Positions 19,789-30,047 are shown, counted from the stretch's first letter. The stretch is DNA of 64,000 nucleotides from Halostagnicola sp. A56 (GCF_000691505.1 NZ_JMIP02000014.1:361943-425942), one strand, 5' to 3'. Numbers and translations: made by a program. Notes: generated from the letters alone by a model not told the origin.

Positions 19789-20167
19789 GGTTCGCCGTAC
19801 GTGGTGAACGGTCAAATACGTTGGTCCCACTGTCGCGGTCGGCCCCAGTATCGAAGATCGGTCCAGTACTGCGGGTGATCCCACACCCGTGGTTCGGGCG
19901 CTCGAGCGCTCGAGCATTCGACGACATCGCGTTCCCAATCGGCGAAGACCGCTCGCTCGAGCACTGCCCGTTCACATACTGCTCGTTCACACCGCACGTC
20001 TACGTCTCGCCTGTCCGCCACCCGAAATGGAGCGGTCGTTCGAACCGACGATCCACCGGTTCCTCGAGCGAGTCATACCCACAACATATACACGAACGTG
20101 CAATAGTAGTGGCCAGTCGAGACAGGAAGGGTTAACTTACCGGTGTCGCTATGCTCGTTCATCCAAC
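19789..20167. other. intergenic region between divergent trkA-type and NCS2 genes
   Basis: 379 bp without a credible gene. It contains short repeats (GCTCGAGC variants; CTGCCCGTTCACA and CTGCTCGTTCACA, near 19963-19990). A TTAACTTA box at about 20132 lies 36 nt before the NCS2 start. No RNA gene seen. Confidence 0.45.
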
Positions 20168-21649
20168 ATGGGGGTACGTGAGACGATCGCGGCGTTTTTC
20201 GGCTTCGACGAGTACGGCACCGATCTCAAAACCGAGTCAATCGCGGGACTCACGACGTTTCTGGCGATGGCGTACATCATCGTCGTCAACCCGAGCATCC
20301 TCACCGATGCGATTCTCTACGATCACGCCACCGGCGAGATCCAGTCGACGACGATGATACAGGGGACGGAGTACACCGCGAACGAACTCTTCCAAATGAT
20401 CGCCGTGGTCACCATCCTGGCCTCGGTCGTGGCGATGGTGGTCATGGCGCTGTACGCGAACCGGCCGTTCGGACTCGCGCCGGGAATGGGACTGAATGCC
20501 TTTTTCACCTACACGGTGGTCCTCATCCTCGGCGTTCCGTGGCAACTCGCGCTCGCGGCGGTCTTCGTCGAGGGTGTCGTCTTCATCGCGCTGACCGCCG
20601 TCGGCGCTCGGAAGTACGTCCTCGAGTTGTTCCCCGAGCCAGTCAAATTCGCCGTCGGCGCGGGGATCGGCGTCTACCTGCTGTTTCTCGGATTACAGGA
20701 GATTCAACTGGTCGTCCCGCACGACGATACGTTCATCACGCTCGGAAACGTCCTCCAGAGCCCGGTCGCGGCGCTCTCGCTGGTCGGGCTCACCGTCATG
20801 CTCTTGCTGTACGCCCGCGGCGTCAAGGGCTCGATCGTCATCGGGATTGTTTCAACGGCTATCGCCGGCTGGGCGCTGACGCTCGCCGGCGTCGTTCAAC
20901 CCGACGTGCTCACGCCGGCGGGATCGTACGACAGCGTGACCAACGAGGGCATCGTTTCGATGCTCGGCTCGGTTCAGTACGACTTCACGCCGCTTTTCTG
21001 GGGATTCGTCGACGGGCTGGGAATGATCACCGAGGATCCGCTGGTGTTCGCCATGGTCGTCTTCACGTTCTTCTTCGTGGACTTCTTCGACACCGCGGGA
21101 ACGCTCATCGGCGTCTCCCAGATCGGCGGCTTCCTCGACGAGGACGGCGACCTGCCCGAGGCCGAGAAACCGCTCATGGCCGACGCGGTCGGAACGACCG
21201 TCGGCGCGATGATCGGCACCTCCACGGTGACGACGTTCATCGAATCGTCGACGGGGCTCGAGGAAGGCGGCAGAACCGGGTTCACCACGCTGGTCGTCGC
21301 CGGGTTCTTCGCGCTCTCGTTGCTGATCGTGCCGATCATCTCGGCGATCCCGCAGTACGCGACCTACCTCGCGCTGGTCGTCGTCGGGATCATCATGCTC
21401 CAGGGCGTCGCCGACATCGACTGGAACCACCCGGCGTGGGCGATCTCCGGCGGCCTGACGATCACGATCATGCCGCTGACGACGTCGATCTCGAACGGCC
21501 TCGCGGCGGGGATCATCACCTACCCGCTGGTCAAATCCGCAGTGGGCGAGTATCGCGACGTCTCACTCGGTCAGTGGCTGCTCGCGATTTCGTTCATCGT
21601 CTACTTCGTCGCCTACTTCGCGGTACAGGCCGGAATGGTCGCCTTCTGA
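20168..21649 (+). CDS. NCS2-family nucleobase permease (AzgA/guanine-hypoxanthine type)
   Basis: 493 residues from ATG 20168 (MGVRETIAAFFGFDEYGTD); the longer frame lacks homology. Twelve or more TM segments. Hallmarks are GLTTFLAMAYIIVVNP (TM1), GMGLNAFFTYTVV, the substrate-site helix FVDFFDTAGTLIGVSQ and the GTSTVTTFIESSTGLEEGGRTG loop. This places it in the AzgA branch, importing hypoxanthine, guanine or adenine with H+ or Na+. The FDEYGTDLKTE leader is typical. Purine salvage role inferred; the exact nucleobase cannot be called. Confidence 0.94.
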   Translation: MGVRETIAAFFGFDEYGTDLKTESIAGLTTFLAMAYIIVVNPSILTDAILYDHATGEIQSTTMIQGTEYTANELFQMIAVVTILASVVAMVVMALYANRPFGLAPGMGLNAFFTYTVVLILGVPWQLALAAVFVEGVVFIALTAVGARKYVLELFPEPVKFAVGAGIGVYLLFLGLQEIQLVVPHDDTFITLGNVLQSPVAALSLVGLTVMLLLYARGVKGSIVIGIVSTAIAGWALTLAGVVQPDVLTPAGSYDSVTNEGIVSMLGSVQYDFTPLFWGFVDGLGMITEDPLVFAMVVFTFFFVDFFDTAGTLIGVSQIGGFLDEDGDLPEAEKPLMADAVGTTVGAMIGTSTVTTFIESSTGLEEGGRTGFTTLVVAGFFALSLLIVPIISAIPQYATYLALVVVGIIMLQGVADIDWNHPAWAISGGLTITIMPLTTSISNGLAAGIITYPLVKSAVGEYRDVSLGQWLLAISFIVYFVAYFAVQAGMVAF

Positions 21650-21744
21650 GACGCCACCGGTAGGTACCAGTTGGCCACCGCCCGCGTTTTCGACCCGAGC
21701 TGACAACCAACGTGCTCATACGGCTGGCCCGGCAAAGCACGGTC

Positions 21745-21990
21745 ATGTCAGACATCACGTTCTACGAACTGCCCGGCTGTCCGTTCTGTGCGAAAGTCAG
21801 AACGAAACTCGAGGAACTCGACCTTGAGTACGACTCGATCGAAGTGCCTCGATCCCACGCCGAGCGCACGGAGGTCGAGGAAGTAAGCGGCCAGACCGGC
21901 GTTCCGGTCATCGTCGACGAGGCCCACGGCGTCGACGGCATGCACGAGAGCGACGACATCGTCGCCTACCTCGAGGAGACGTACAACTAG
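21745..21990 (+). CDS. glutaredoxin-like protein
   Basis: 81 residues from ATG 21745 (MSDITFYELPGCPFC). Thioredoxin-fold glutaredoxin with a dithiol CPFC (Cys12, Cys15), the cis-Pro TGVPVIVDE and the C-terminal SDDIVAYLEETY. It would reduce disulfides or handle redox shuttling with gamma-glutamylcysteine, the haloarchaeal thiol. It stands 95 nt downstream of the permease, same direction. Confidence 0.9.
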   Translation: MSDITFYELPGCPFCAKVRTKLEELDLEYDSIEVPRSHAERTEVEEVSGQTGVPVIVDEAHGVDGMHESDDIVAYLEETYN

Positions 21991-22077
21991 GGAGCTGCGA
22001 CGCAGGCTCTTTTCCGAAAACAGCGCCAGTACCGACCCTCGCGCGATCGACTGCGCTCGAGTTCGGGGTGGCGACCG

Positions 22078-22287
22078 CTACGCCGACATGGAGTATCCCG
22101 CGCCCTCGATCGCACCGCCGAGCGCGGCCGCGTCTGCCAGCGCCGGGTCGTGTTCGACGCGGACCTCGTTCGACTCGTGGTCGGCAGTTGCCTCGGAGAC
22201 TCCATCGAGGCCCTCAAGGGCATCGACGACGGTTTGCTCACAGCCGTTGCAACTCATTCCGGTTACCGCGAGCGTCGTCTGTTCCAT
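22078..22287 (-). CDS. heavy-metal-associated (HMA) domain protein, CopZ-like
   Basis: 69 residues: a single HMA ferredoxin-like fold with the metal motif MSCNGC (Cys13, Cys16). It is a cytoplasmic Cu(I) chaperone by family. No copper P-type ATPase lies next to it, so its partner is elsewhere. The acidic surface (pI low) suits high salt. Confidence 0.9.
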   Translation of the reverse strand: MEQTTLAVTGMSCNGCEQTVVDALEGLDGVSEATADHESNEVRVEHDPALADAAALGGAIEGAGYSMSA

Positions 22288-22368
22288 ACCAGACGTACCC
22301 GAGCCAGCGAATTGAACGTTATCCTCTCGAGTGCGTGCGTCGCGGCCGGATCCGAAGTCGCTCGAGCC

Positions 22369-22683
22369 CTACGTTCCGTCGCTTTTCGCTTCGCGCCCCA
22401 GGTGCGACTCGACGGCCTTGACCTTGTCCCGCGCCGTGTGGTCGCTCGTTCGCTTGTCGTCGATTTTGAACACCGTACTGACTCTCTCGGCGTCGATAGC
22501 GTCGTGGGCCGCTTGGGCGGCGGCGAACAGTTCGTCCGTCGACTCGGCTTCGATGGTCGTCCCCATCGGGCCGGTCTCGTACGCGACATCGTAGTCCTCA
22601 AGCGCCGCCACGGCGTTCGCGACTTCTTCTGCCATGCTGTCTTCGACGACCGGTGCCGTACTGAGAAAGCCGATGACTGTCAT
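22369..22683 (-). CDS. MTH1187-family thiamine-binding protein (UPF0045)
   Basis: 104 residues with the ferredoxin-like fold of the MTH1187/YkoF group (N-terminal IGFLSTAPVVEDSMAEEVANAVAALED, then YETGPMGTTIEAESTDELFAAAQAAHDAI, and RVSTVFKIDDKR). Family members bind thiamine or its breakdown products and may sense or buffer them. No thi genes are adjacent. It lies 81 nt upstream of the HMA gene, same strand. Confidence 0.88.
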   Translation of the reverse strand: MTVIGFLSTAPVVEDSMAEEVANAVAALEDYDVAYETGPMGTTIEAESTDELFAAAQAAHDAIDAERVSTVFKIDDKRTSDHTARDKVKAVESHLGREAKSDGT

Positions 22684-22768
22684 TGTGAAAGTTATCGGCG
22701 TGGAGGATCCTAAAGCTCACTCTCGAGCTATCGCGATCGCGGTCGCGTCGGCGAGCAGGCCGAAGGCG

Positions 22769-23119
22769 TCAGTTCGCGGGGCCGGGGGGTCGAGACTCCG
22801 GCGGGAAGACGACGATCTCCCCGTCGGCGTAGACGTAGACTTCGTGCTCGAGAGCGGTGAACGCGACGTGACCGTCGGTTCGGCCGCTCCCGTCAGCTTT
22901 CGACGCGAAGAGTCGCTCGAGAGCGTCCGGATCGACGCTGTCGTACAGCGAGAACTCGCCCTGCGAGACGTCGGTGTCCGCGATCGACGCTAGCGCGTGG
23001 ACGACCGTCGTCGTCAGGGTCGCGCTGCCGTCGGGATCGTACTCAAAGTGGTATCGGTCGTTCGCGTGGTCGTACTGGATGTCGCTCGCCCCATCAGTGG
23101 TGTGAACTTTCGTTTGCAT
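22769..23119 (-). CDS. HalOD1 output-domain protein
   Basis: 116 residues, almost entirely the haloarchaeal HalOD1 domain, recognised by FSLYDSVDPDALERLFASKADG and the following VAFTALEHEVYVYADGEIVV. HalOD1 is predicted as an output module of haloarchaeal two-component signalling. This one is stand-alone without receiver or sensor. A TTTTATACT box lies about 50 nt before the start. Target and partner unknown. Confidence 0.88.
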   Translation of the reverse strand: MQTKVHTTDGASDIQYDHANDRYHFEYDPDGSATLTTTVVHALASIADTDVSQGEFSLYDSVDPDALERLFASKADGSGRTDGHVAFTALEHEVYVYADGEIVVFPPESRPPGPAN

Positions 23120-23307
23120 TTCGATACTCGGTGTTCAATCGTCCAATTGTGGATACCCGTTCATAGTATAAAAGACGGTCGAACTCCATAAATATAGACG
23201 ATTGTGACTATAGCGGCGGTTTAAAGATCGACACGACTGGGTGTCGAAATTGCGACGGGACGGGACTTTTGTCCATACCCGTTCTAACCTGTTGTCTGTC
23301 GGATGTT

Positions 23308-23535
23308 ATGCTGGACGACCGCGGTCGCCTCGCGCTTCCGTCGGACGTTCGAGAACGAGACGGTGATCGATATCACGTCGTTCAGCTTCCCGGGGGCGTC
23401 ACACTCGTCCCACGAGCCGACGACCCGCTCGAGGCGCTCAGAGACGAGTTTTCGGACGTGGAGAAACCGGCCGACGAACTTCGTGACAAGGGTCGCGAAG
23501 CCGCCGTGAACAACTCTGGGTCGGGTAGCCGATGA
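23308..23535 (+). CDS. VapB/AbrB-type antitoxin, apparently without a functional toxin
   Basis: 75 residues from ATG 23308 (MLDDRGRLALPSDVRERDGD). The SpoVT/AbrB swapped-hairpin DNA-binding domain is at 1-40, followed by a toxin-binding tail (LEALRDEFSDVEKPADELRDKGREAA). In complete haloarchaeal modules a vapC PIN toxin overlaps the stop by ATGA. Here ATGA is present at 23532-23535 but the following frame ends after six codons. A solitary or relic antitoxin is the best reading. Confidence 0.7.
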   Translation: MLDDRGRLALPSDVRERDGDRYHVVQLPGGVTLVPRADDPLEALRDEFSDVEKPADELRDKGREAAVNNSGSGSR

Positions 23536-23683
23536 CACGTGTCTCTTCGTAGATTTGGAGGCAGTCGGCGAAGCGTACCGCTCCGCACCCACTAAACGCG
23601 ACTCGCGCCTAGGGCGAGTAATGAGCGATTGGACGGAGAAGTCGGGAGAATCTGATGTCGATTCGATGTACTGGGTTTGGTAA
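23532..23683 (+). pseudogene. possible vapC (PIN toxin) 5' remnant in a gene-poor stretch
   Basis: An ATG overlaps the vapB stop. The frame breaks at once, but the next frame from 23540 is open for 47 codons and begins C-L-F-V-D-L-E-A, like the first strand and catalytic Asp of PIN toxins. No further PIN motif can be followed. The rest, to 24013, is noncoding and moderately AT-rich with no other gene visible. Weak evidence. Confidence 0.3.
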
Positions 23684-24013
23684 TCGATTGTTCGCGAACG
23701 AGTGGACGAACTCGGTAGCTGCTCCCGTTGATGGGTGTTCCGGAAGTGAGATTCGGAAAATACATTATTAAATGTGGATAATTGTGTGGTTTCGGCACAA
23801 ATCCCGCATACGATCGTCTCGAGCCGGTTCGGAGCGGTCCGTCGTTTCGTGGCAGCCGTGGGTTCGCGCTCAAGGCCGGGGAGATCGAAATCGAGATAAC
23901 ACCCCGTGAGCGGTGTGCAATCCCGTGATCCGCCCGACGTGCTGTGATCCGGAATATCGCAATCGCGTCAGAAGTGCCGTGATTGGGCCGTGAGCCCACA
24001 AGAACCGCTCGAG

Positions 24014-25003
24014 TCAGTGTGAGCCTCCCGTGACGTGAGGATCGCTGTGTCGGAACATATCGAGCAGCATCCGTTCAAACCGGTCGCCGTCGACCGACTC
24101 GACCACACGCGTTTTCGGCTCGTTCCCGGTGACGTCGAGTTCGTCGACTAGGCTGTACCCCCGCGTGGGTCCCTCGCGGTCGTCGACTTCGACGTAGTAG
24201 GTGGCCGCTTCTTCGACGAGGGCCGGCTCGAGCAGCGTCGCGAGGGTCATCGAGTCCGGCTGGGTCGTGACGTCGGCCCCCAGAGAGTCGTCGTCGGATT
24301 GAGCGTTGAACTCCCGGACGGCGTCCGTTATCGTCAGATAGAAATCCGCCAGTTCGGTGTCCATCGTTTCGACCTCCTCGAACACGTCGGCTTCGAACAA
24401 CGAGTCCCGAACCGTGACGCCCCAGTCGACGAGGGTCGTCTCGAACGCCTCGATCACCGCGCGGGCTGCGTCCGGATCGACCCAGAAGTTGTACTCCGCG
24501 GCCGGCGTGATATTTCCGAGCGTGTTGACGGCCCCGCCCATGATCCAGACCGAATCGAGCAGGTCCGGCAAGTCGGGTTCGCGCTGTAGCGCCAGCGCGA
24601 TGTTGGTCAACGGCGCGATACAGGCAAGGGTCACCTCGCCGGGGTTCGCTCGAGCCGTTTCGACGATGAAATCGACGGCGTGTTCGTCGCCCGATTGGAT
24701 GCCCGTGTCCGGAAAGAGTTCGCCGCCGAGCCCACCCTCCCCGTGGACGTACTCCGCGAAGTCGTGCTCCTTGAGCAGCGGCGAGCGAGCGCCCTCGTAG
24801 ACCGACACCTCCTCGGCGACGCCGGCGAGATCGAGCGTGTACTTGGCGTTTTCGACCTGACACTCGAAGGGAACGTTTCCGGCACAGATCGTCACGCCCT
24901 CGAGCGAGACTCGATCGGAGAGCGCGGCCAGCAACAGTGCTTGCGTGTCGTCGCCGGCGGTATCGGTGTCGACGATCAGGCGTTGGGGTTCTGTCCTACT
25001 CAT
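24014..25003 (-). CDS. inosine/uridine-preferring nucleoside hydrolase family protein
   Basis: 329 residues. The Ca2+-binding signature DTDTAGDDTQALLLAAL (about 10-26) is the family's DxDxGxDD motif, with a Thr-Ala variant. Further conserved parts are VTICAGNVPFECQVENAKYTLDLAG, LACIAPLTNIALAL and WIMGGAVNTLGNITPAAEYNFWVDPDAARAV. It would cleave N-ribosidic bonds of nucleosides to base plus ribose. Fits purine/pyrimidine salvage. Stands alone. Confidence 0.93.
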   Translation of the reverse strand: MSRTEPQRLIVDTDTAGDDTQALLLAALSDRVSLEGVTICAGNVPFECQVENAKYTLDLAGVAEEVSVYEGARSPLLKEHDFAEYVHGEGGLGGELFPDTGIQSGDEHAVDFIVETARANPGEVTLACIAPLTNIALALQREPDLPDLLDSVWIMGGAVNTLGNITPAAEYNFWVDPDAARAVIEAFETTLVDWGVTVRDSLFEADVFEEVETMDTELADFYLTITDAVREFNAQSDDDSLGADVTTQPDSMTLATLLEPALVEEAATYYVEVDDREGPTRGYSLVDELDVTGNEPKTRVVESVDGDRFERMLLDMFRHSDPHVTGGSH

Positions 25004-25606
25004 ACGGGGCGGTTGGCCCGAAGGAACAAATACGTCAGTGATCGAAACGCCTCGTCTCGGACCGACCCGATACGACGAGAGATACCCGTCGGTTCGCCGT
25101 CTAACACCCCTCTCGAAAGTAATGTATCAGTCTGCTGGTTCGAGTGTGTCACCTGTCTGACGTACACTGAAGTACCTTCCACCCGTCGTTCGAGTATGGT
25201 CCGAATCGCCTCTCCAGCGTCAGTCACCACTCTCCGTTCTGTCAGGTATGAATTCGACAGCGGTTTCGAAGCCGACTCGAGACGACCGACGGCCGTCGAC
25301 CGGACGACCGCCCGTTTTGCGGCCGCGAGTATCGACTCGAGCAGTTCCCTGGCCGCAACAGCATCGGAACGGGGCGTCGACGAGGGCGTCGGATCGGTCG
25401 TCGGACCGTGACACAGCACGTCCGACCGCGGCGCGGCGTCGCATCCGGTGCGGTTCGCCCGCGGTCGACTCGGACACCGGGCGACGACGGCTGGAATCCG
25501 AGTCGAGCCGATCATATCGACGAGAGGGGGTTGACCGGCCACGACACTCAAATAGCGCACGGTCGAAAGTATGTTAGGCAGCCACAGCCGATGAAAAACC
25601 TGCTAA
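25004..25606. other. 603-bp gap without a confident gene
   Basis: Several long open frames exist on both strands but they overlap and are Arg/Ser-rich with no domain or haloarchaeal protein character, as expected from high-GC noncoding DNA. A minus-strand frame at 25000-25560 has a slightly protein-like C-terminal half (SRGVLDGEPTG, TYLFLRANRP); it could be a decayed gene but I cannot support it. Confidence 0.4.
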
Positions 25607-27547
25607 ATGGGTGCGCGTCGAGTGATCGAGCGACGAATACCAGCGGGTCATCACGACGTCTACCGGTGGTCGACTGTGGCGAGTAAATCGATTCCGCCCG
25701 TCGACCGCGTCACCGACGCGTTTTTCGCGCTCGATTCCGGGTTTCGGTTCACGTATATCAACGAACGAGCCCAGGCACTTCTCAAGCGCTCTCGAGGCGA
25801 GCTCATTGGCCGCGTCATGTGGGACGAGTTACCGCGGACGATCGAGACCCAGTTCCCCGACGGGTTCTACCGCGCGATGGACGAGCAGATCCCCGTCTCG
25901 TTCGAGGTCTATCACACCCGACTGGAAACCTGGTTCGAGGCGCGCGCGTACCCGTCGGAAGACGGACTCTCCGTCTTCATGCGGGACATCACCGAGCGGA
26001 AAGACCGGGAGACCAAACTCGCACAGAACGCCGCCGTCGTCGAATCGATCCGCGACGGCGTCATCGTCCTCGACAACGGCAATCGGATCGTCTCGGTCAA
26101 CGAAGCGGTCGAGGCCAACTTCCGGATCGACCGGTCGGCGTTACTCGGCGAACACGTCGATACGCTCCCGGAGTTGGCCTCGATCGACGACGAACACGCA
26201 CTCGAGATCGGCCGATCGATCGACGACGTCGCTATCGGCGCCGCGGACTTCCGTGAACTCGAGGTCCCGTTTACCGATCTACACGGAAACGAGCGCATCT
26301 GCGAACTTCGACTCGTCCCGATCGAAGACGAACGGGCGAACGTTGCAGGGATTATCCGCGACGTGACCAAACAGCGGGCCCACGACCAGATCATCGAATC
26401 GTTACACGAACTCACCCGATGGTTGTTCCAGTCCGAAGACCCCGACGAAATCTGCTCGATCGCCGTCCACGCAGGCAGCGACCTCCTCGAGTTGCCGATC
26501 AGCGGAATCTGGCTGCTCGACGATACGCAGGGGTATCTCGATCCCGTCGCCGGAACGGCGAAAGCCCACGACGAGTTCGGCGGACTGCCGCGCTTTCGGC
26601 CCGGCGAAGGGCTCGCCTGGGACGTCTACGAGTCCGGCGAACTGGAGTACTACGACGATCTGAACGAAGTCGAAGACCTATACAATCCCGCTACACCGCT
26701 TCAATCGGAGATAATCGCCCCCGTCGGCACTCACGGCGTTCTCATGACTGGATCGTTCGAGCCGAATCGGTTCGACGAGTCCGATCTCGACCTCGTCTCG
26801 ACGCTCGTCGAAAACACGACCGTCGCGCTCGATCGCGCCGAACAGGACCAACTGCTTCGCGAACGAACGGAGCAACTCGAGCGACAGACCGAACGGCTCG
26901 AGGCCGTCGCGAACGTCCTCTCGAACGACATCAAAGAACAGATTCGAACGATTTCCGACGCCCTCGAGATCGAACGAGCGGAAGCATCGGGCGTCTCGAT
27001 CTCGGTTCCCGACGAGTCGGTCGAAGCGACGCTCGGTCGAACCGAGCAGTTGGTTGACGACGTTCGCGAGTTCGCGCGCAACTCCCGCAGCGTCGGAATG
27101 CGCACGCTGATCGATCTACGAACGGCCGCCGAGGACGCGCTCGAGCGGTCCGAACTCGATCCGATGAATCTCGAGATCGAGACGGACGCGACGCTCAGAG
27201 CCGACGACGATCGGTTCGGTCGCCTCCTCGAGTCGGTCTTCGACGACGTTGCAGCCCGTTCGACTGCCGAAACAACCGTCAGAATGGGAGCGATCGACGC
27301 CGACGAGGATTCAGATTCAGTGCGCGGGTTTTTCGTCGCCGACGACGCCGAAACCGGTTCGAGCGGTCCGCGGGATCGGCTTCTCGACCCGGTCGGACCG
27401 GAAGATCTCACGCTTCCCGGACTGGGGCTAGTACTGGCTCGAGTCATCGCCGAGGCGCACGATTGGACGATCACCGTCGAAACGACCGACAGCGGTGAGG
27501 GAACCCGAATCGAATTCCGCGACATAACGACCTTCGACGACGACTGA
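25607..27547 (+). CDS. PAS-PAS-GAF sensor protein with degenerate kinase domain
   Basis: 646 residues from ATG 25607; GTG 25676 (VASKSIPPVDRVTDAFF) is an equally good start. Domain order: PAS (about 35-125; FFALDSGFRFTYINERAQALL ... FMRDITERKDRE), PAS (about 140-255; RDGVIVLDNGNRIVSVNEAVE), and GAF (about 270-420; DLLELPISGIWLLDD). A coiled coil (RTEQLERQTERLEAVANVL) leads to a kinase-like part. The phospho-acceptor His of the HisKA box is missing (NVLSNDIKEQ where HDL/HEL is usual). The ATPase N-box Asn is Asp (LLESVFDDVAA) and the G-box is GLGLVLARVIAEAHDW. It probably senses but does not autophosphorylate in the standard way. Cytoplasmic, no TM. Confidence 0.88.
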   Translation: MGARRVIERRIPAGHHDVYRWSTVASKSIPPVDRVTDAFFALDSGFRFTYINERAQALLKRSRGELIGRVMWDELPRTIETQFPDGFYRAMDEQIPVSFEVYHTRLETWFEARAYPSEDGLSVFMRDITERKDRETKLAQNAAVVESIRDGVIVLDNGNRIVSVNEAVEANFRIDRSALLGEHVDTLPELASIDDEHALEIGRSIDDVAIGAADFRELEVPFTDLHGNERICELRLVPIEDERANVAGIIRDVTKQRAHDQIIESLHELTRWLFQSEDPDEICSIAVHAGSDLLELPISGIWLLDDTQGYLDPVAGTAKAHDEFGGLPRFRPGEGLAWDVYESGELEYYDDLNEVEDLYNPATPLQSEIIAPVGTHGVLMTGSFEPNRFDESDLDLVSTLVENTTVALDRAEQDQLLRERTEQLERQTERLEAVANVLSNDIKEQIRTISDALEIERAEASGVSISVPDESVEATLGRTEQLVDDVREFARNSRSVGMRTLIDLRTAAEDALERSELDPMNLEIETDATLRADDDRFGRLLESVFDDVAARSTAETTVRMGAIDADEDSDSVRGFFVADDAETGSSGPRDRLLDPVGPEDLTLPGLGLVLARVIAEAHDWTITVETTDSGEGTRIEFRDITTFDDD

Positions 27548-27612
27548 GCGACGCTCGTACCCCGTTACAACGCACCGAAAAATACGCTCCTGTTTTGCCG
27601 ATGCCGGCGTCG

Positions 27613-29874
27613 TCACTCGAGTTCTCGTTCGATCGTGTTTCGGAGCTCCCGAACGCTCTCTGCACCGACCTCGAGGGTTTGTTCGCCGGTTTCGATCCGA
27701 ACGACGCCGTCGTCGGTGGGCGTCCCGATCGAGACGACCGGCGTCTCGTCGGGGACGGCCGCACGGAGGCCGTCCGGATCGGTGGTCTGTACAAGGGCGC
27801 GTCCGGGCTGTTCGTGGAACAGCGCTCCGATCGGGTCCTCGCCCGGAAGTGCGACCTCGAGGCCGACTTCTGTCGAAGCCATCTCGGCGAGAGAGACCGC
27901 GAGCCCGCCGTGGCTCACGTCGTGGACGGCACGGGTCGTCTCGTCGTCGGCGATTTCGGCGAGCGCGTCGACGAACGCCGCGGGCGACTCCGGAAGCGCC
28001 GGGAACCGGTCGCTGCCGGAGAACTGGGCGAGGTACTCGGACCCGCCGAGGCGGTAGGAATCCGACGCCATCGCGAGGTCGCCGACGAGCAGCAGTTCGC
28101 CCTCGGGGGCGGCCTCGAGTGGCGGCGCGTCGTAGCCAGCTTTCGTGCCGACGACGGCGAGTGTCGGCGTCGGCGGAATCGGTCCGGCGACCGAATCGTT
28201 GTACAGCGAGACGTTCCCGCCGACGACGGGGATCGAAAGCGCAGAACACATCTCTGCGAGGCCGTCGACGATTCGGGTGAATCCGCCGTACACGTCGGGT
28301 TTCTCCGGGTTGCCGCCGTTGAGACAGTCGACGGCGGCGAGCGGGGTCGCGCCCTTCGCCGCGAGGTTCGTCGCGTTCTCGAGCGCGATGGCCTTCGCCC
28401 CCTCGAGCGGGGCCGCCTCGGTCCAGTTCGGCGCGGCACCCGAGGAGATCGCAAGTCCGGTCTCACACTCTCTGATGGCCATCACCGCCGCGTCGTCGCC
28501 CGGCGGGACGCTCGTTCGAACGCCGACCTCGTGGTCGTACTGCCGGTAAACCCAGCGTTTCGACGCCGTGTTCGGACTTGAGACCACCGATTCGAACGCC
28601 TTCTCGAGTTCTGTCGTCGGGCGGTCGACGTTCGGTCGCGGCGGATCCTCGGCGGGCAGATCGTTCATCGGCGCGCCGTCGCCCAGGAAGGACGCGTCGA
28701 CGTCGACGACGGTTTCGCGCTCTCGCGGCTCCCCCTCGTCGCCGCTCGAGTCATCCGAGGCGCGTCGCGCCTCGCTCCCCTCGAAGGTACAGACGTAGTT
28801 GCCGTCGGTGACCTCGCCGATGACCGAACAGCCGAGATCGAACCGCTCGGCGATTTCGGCCACGCGATCGACGTTTTCGGGTTCGACCTCGTAACACATC
28901 CGCTCTTGGGACTCGGCGAGGAGGATCTCGAGCGCGTTCATGTTCGGTTCGCGCTGGTGGACGCGATCGAGGTCGATTCGCGCGCCGAGACCGCCTTTGG
29001 CAACAAGTTCGCTCGAGGCACCGCCGAGTCCGGCGGCGCCCAGATCGCGCGCGGATTCGATCAGGTGCTCCTCGATCAGGACCTCGTTGGCCTCGATGAG
29101 CAGTTTTTCCGCGTAGGGGTCGCCCACCTGCACGGCGGGTCTGTCCTCGGTCTCTGCGTCTTCGGCCAGGTCTTCACTCGCGAAGCTCGCGCCGCCGAGA
29201 CCGTCACGACCGGTCGCGTTCCCGACGAGGACCAGTTTGTTGCCCGGTTGCTGGGCCTCCGCGGTGACGAGTCGATCCGCCTCGAGCAAGCCGACGCAGG
29301 CGACGTTGACGAGCGGGTTCCCCTCGTACTTCGCGTGAAAGTCGACGCTACCGGCGACGGTCGGAACGCCGATGCAGTTACCGTAGTGGCTAATCCCTTC
29401 GACCACGCCGTCGAACAGGTACCGGGAGTGTTCGCGATCGAACTCGCCGAAATAAAGCGAATCCGCCAGCGCGATCGGGTACGCCCCCATCGAGAGCGTA
29501 TCGCGGACGATCCCGCCGACACCGGTGGCCGCACCGTCGAACGGATCGACGTATGAGGGGTGATTGTGGCTCTCGATCCCCATCGTGATGTAGGTCGAGT
29601 CACCGTCGTCTTCGCTCTCGCCCTCGAGATCGGTTTCGTCGTCGCTGTTCGTCCCCGCGTCGCCGTGTGACGGCAGTTCAACGACCGCAGCGTCGTCGCC
29701 CGGCCCGACGACGACCTGTTCGCCCTCGCTCTCAAACGCGGAGAGCAGCGGTCTCGAGGACCGATACGCGCAGTGTTCACTCCAGAGGTTCTCGAACAGC
29801 GCCGCCTCGGCCGGGGTGGGATCGCGACCCAGTTCCTCGACGACGAGTTCGCGGTCCGAATCGGCAAGACTCAT
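27613..29874 (-). CDS. purL: phosphoribosylformylglycinamidine synthase subunit PurL
   Basis: 753 residues, the archaeal small-PurL type that works with PurS and PurQ. It converts FGAR, ATP and glutamine-derived ammonia to FGAM in de novo purine synthesis. Signatures: [15 protein letters not shown] near 28-42, [47 protein letters not shown]-like [12 protein letters not shown], and the second half-repeat with VGGNVSLYN and [10 protein letters not shown]. Two acidic inserts (about 80-95 and 375-395) lengthen it slightly. purS and purQ are not in the window. Confidence 0.96.
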   Translation of the reverse strand: MSLADSDRELVVEELGRDPTPAEAALFENLWSEHCAYRSSRPLLSAFESEGEQVVVGPGDDAAVVELPSHGDAGTNSDDETDLEGESEDDGDSTYITMGIESHNHPSYVDPFDGAATGVGGIVRDTLSMGAYPIALADSLYFGEFDREHSRYLFDGVVEGISHYGNCIGVPTVAGSVDFHAKYEGNPLVNVACVGLLEADRLVTAEAQQPGNKLVLVGNATGRDGLGGASFASEDLAEDAETEDRPAVQVGDPYAEKLLIEANEVLIEEHLIESARDLGAAGLGGASSELVAKGGLGARIDLDRVHQREPNMNALEILLAESQERMCYEVEPENVDRVAEIAERFDLGCSVIGEVTDGNYVCTFEGSEARRASDDSSGDEGEPRERETVVDVDASFLGDGAPMNDLPAEDPPRPNVDRPTTELEKAFESVVSSPNTASKRWVYRQYDHEVGVRTSVPPGDDAAVMAIRECETGLAISSGAAPNWTEAAPLEGAKAIALENATNLAAKGATPLAAVDCLNGGNPEKPDVYGGFTRIVDGLAEMCSALSIPVVGGNVSLYNDSVAGPIPPTPTLAVVGTKAGYDAPPLEAAPEGELLLVGDLAMASDSYRLGGSEYLAQFSGSDRFPALPESPAAFVDALAEIADDETTRAVHDVSHGGLAVSLAEMASTEVGLEVALPGEDPIGALFHEQPGRALVQTTDPDGLRAAVPDETPVVSIGTPTDDGVVRIETGEQTLEVGAESVRELRNTIERELE

Positions 29875-30047
29875 TCATCCCCATGTTGAAAGCGACCCGG
29901 TAAATGGATTTCCATATCCACGTTCGTGGATATCGTTCGGGCATCTGTGACCGCATCGAGTTCCGGGCGACTGCCCGCGGTCACAGCGTCGCTCTGCCAC
30001 CACGACGTACCGAGGCGCTTTTGATCAGTCGGGCTAAAGGTCGACGC

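Noticed and set aside
25000-25560. Minus-strand frame of 186 codons beside the nucleoside hydrolase
   Set aside because: Low complexity, overlapping frames on the other strand, and no family; insufficient support.
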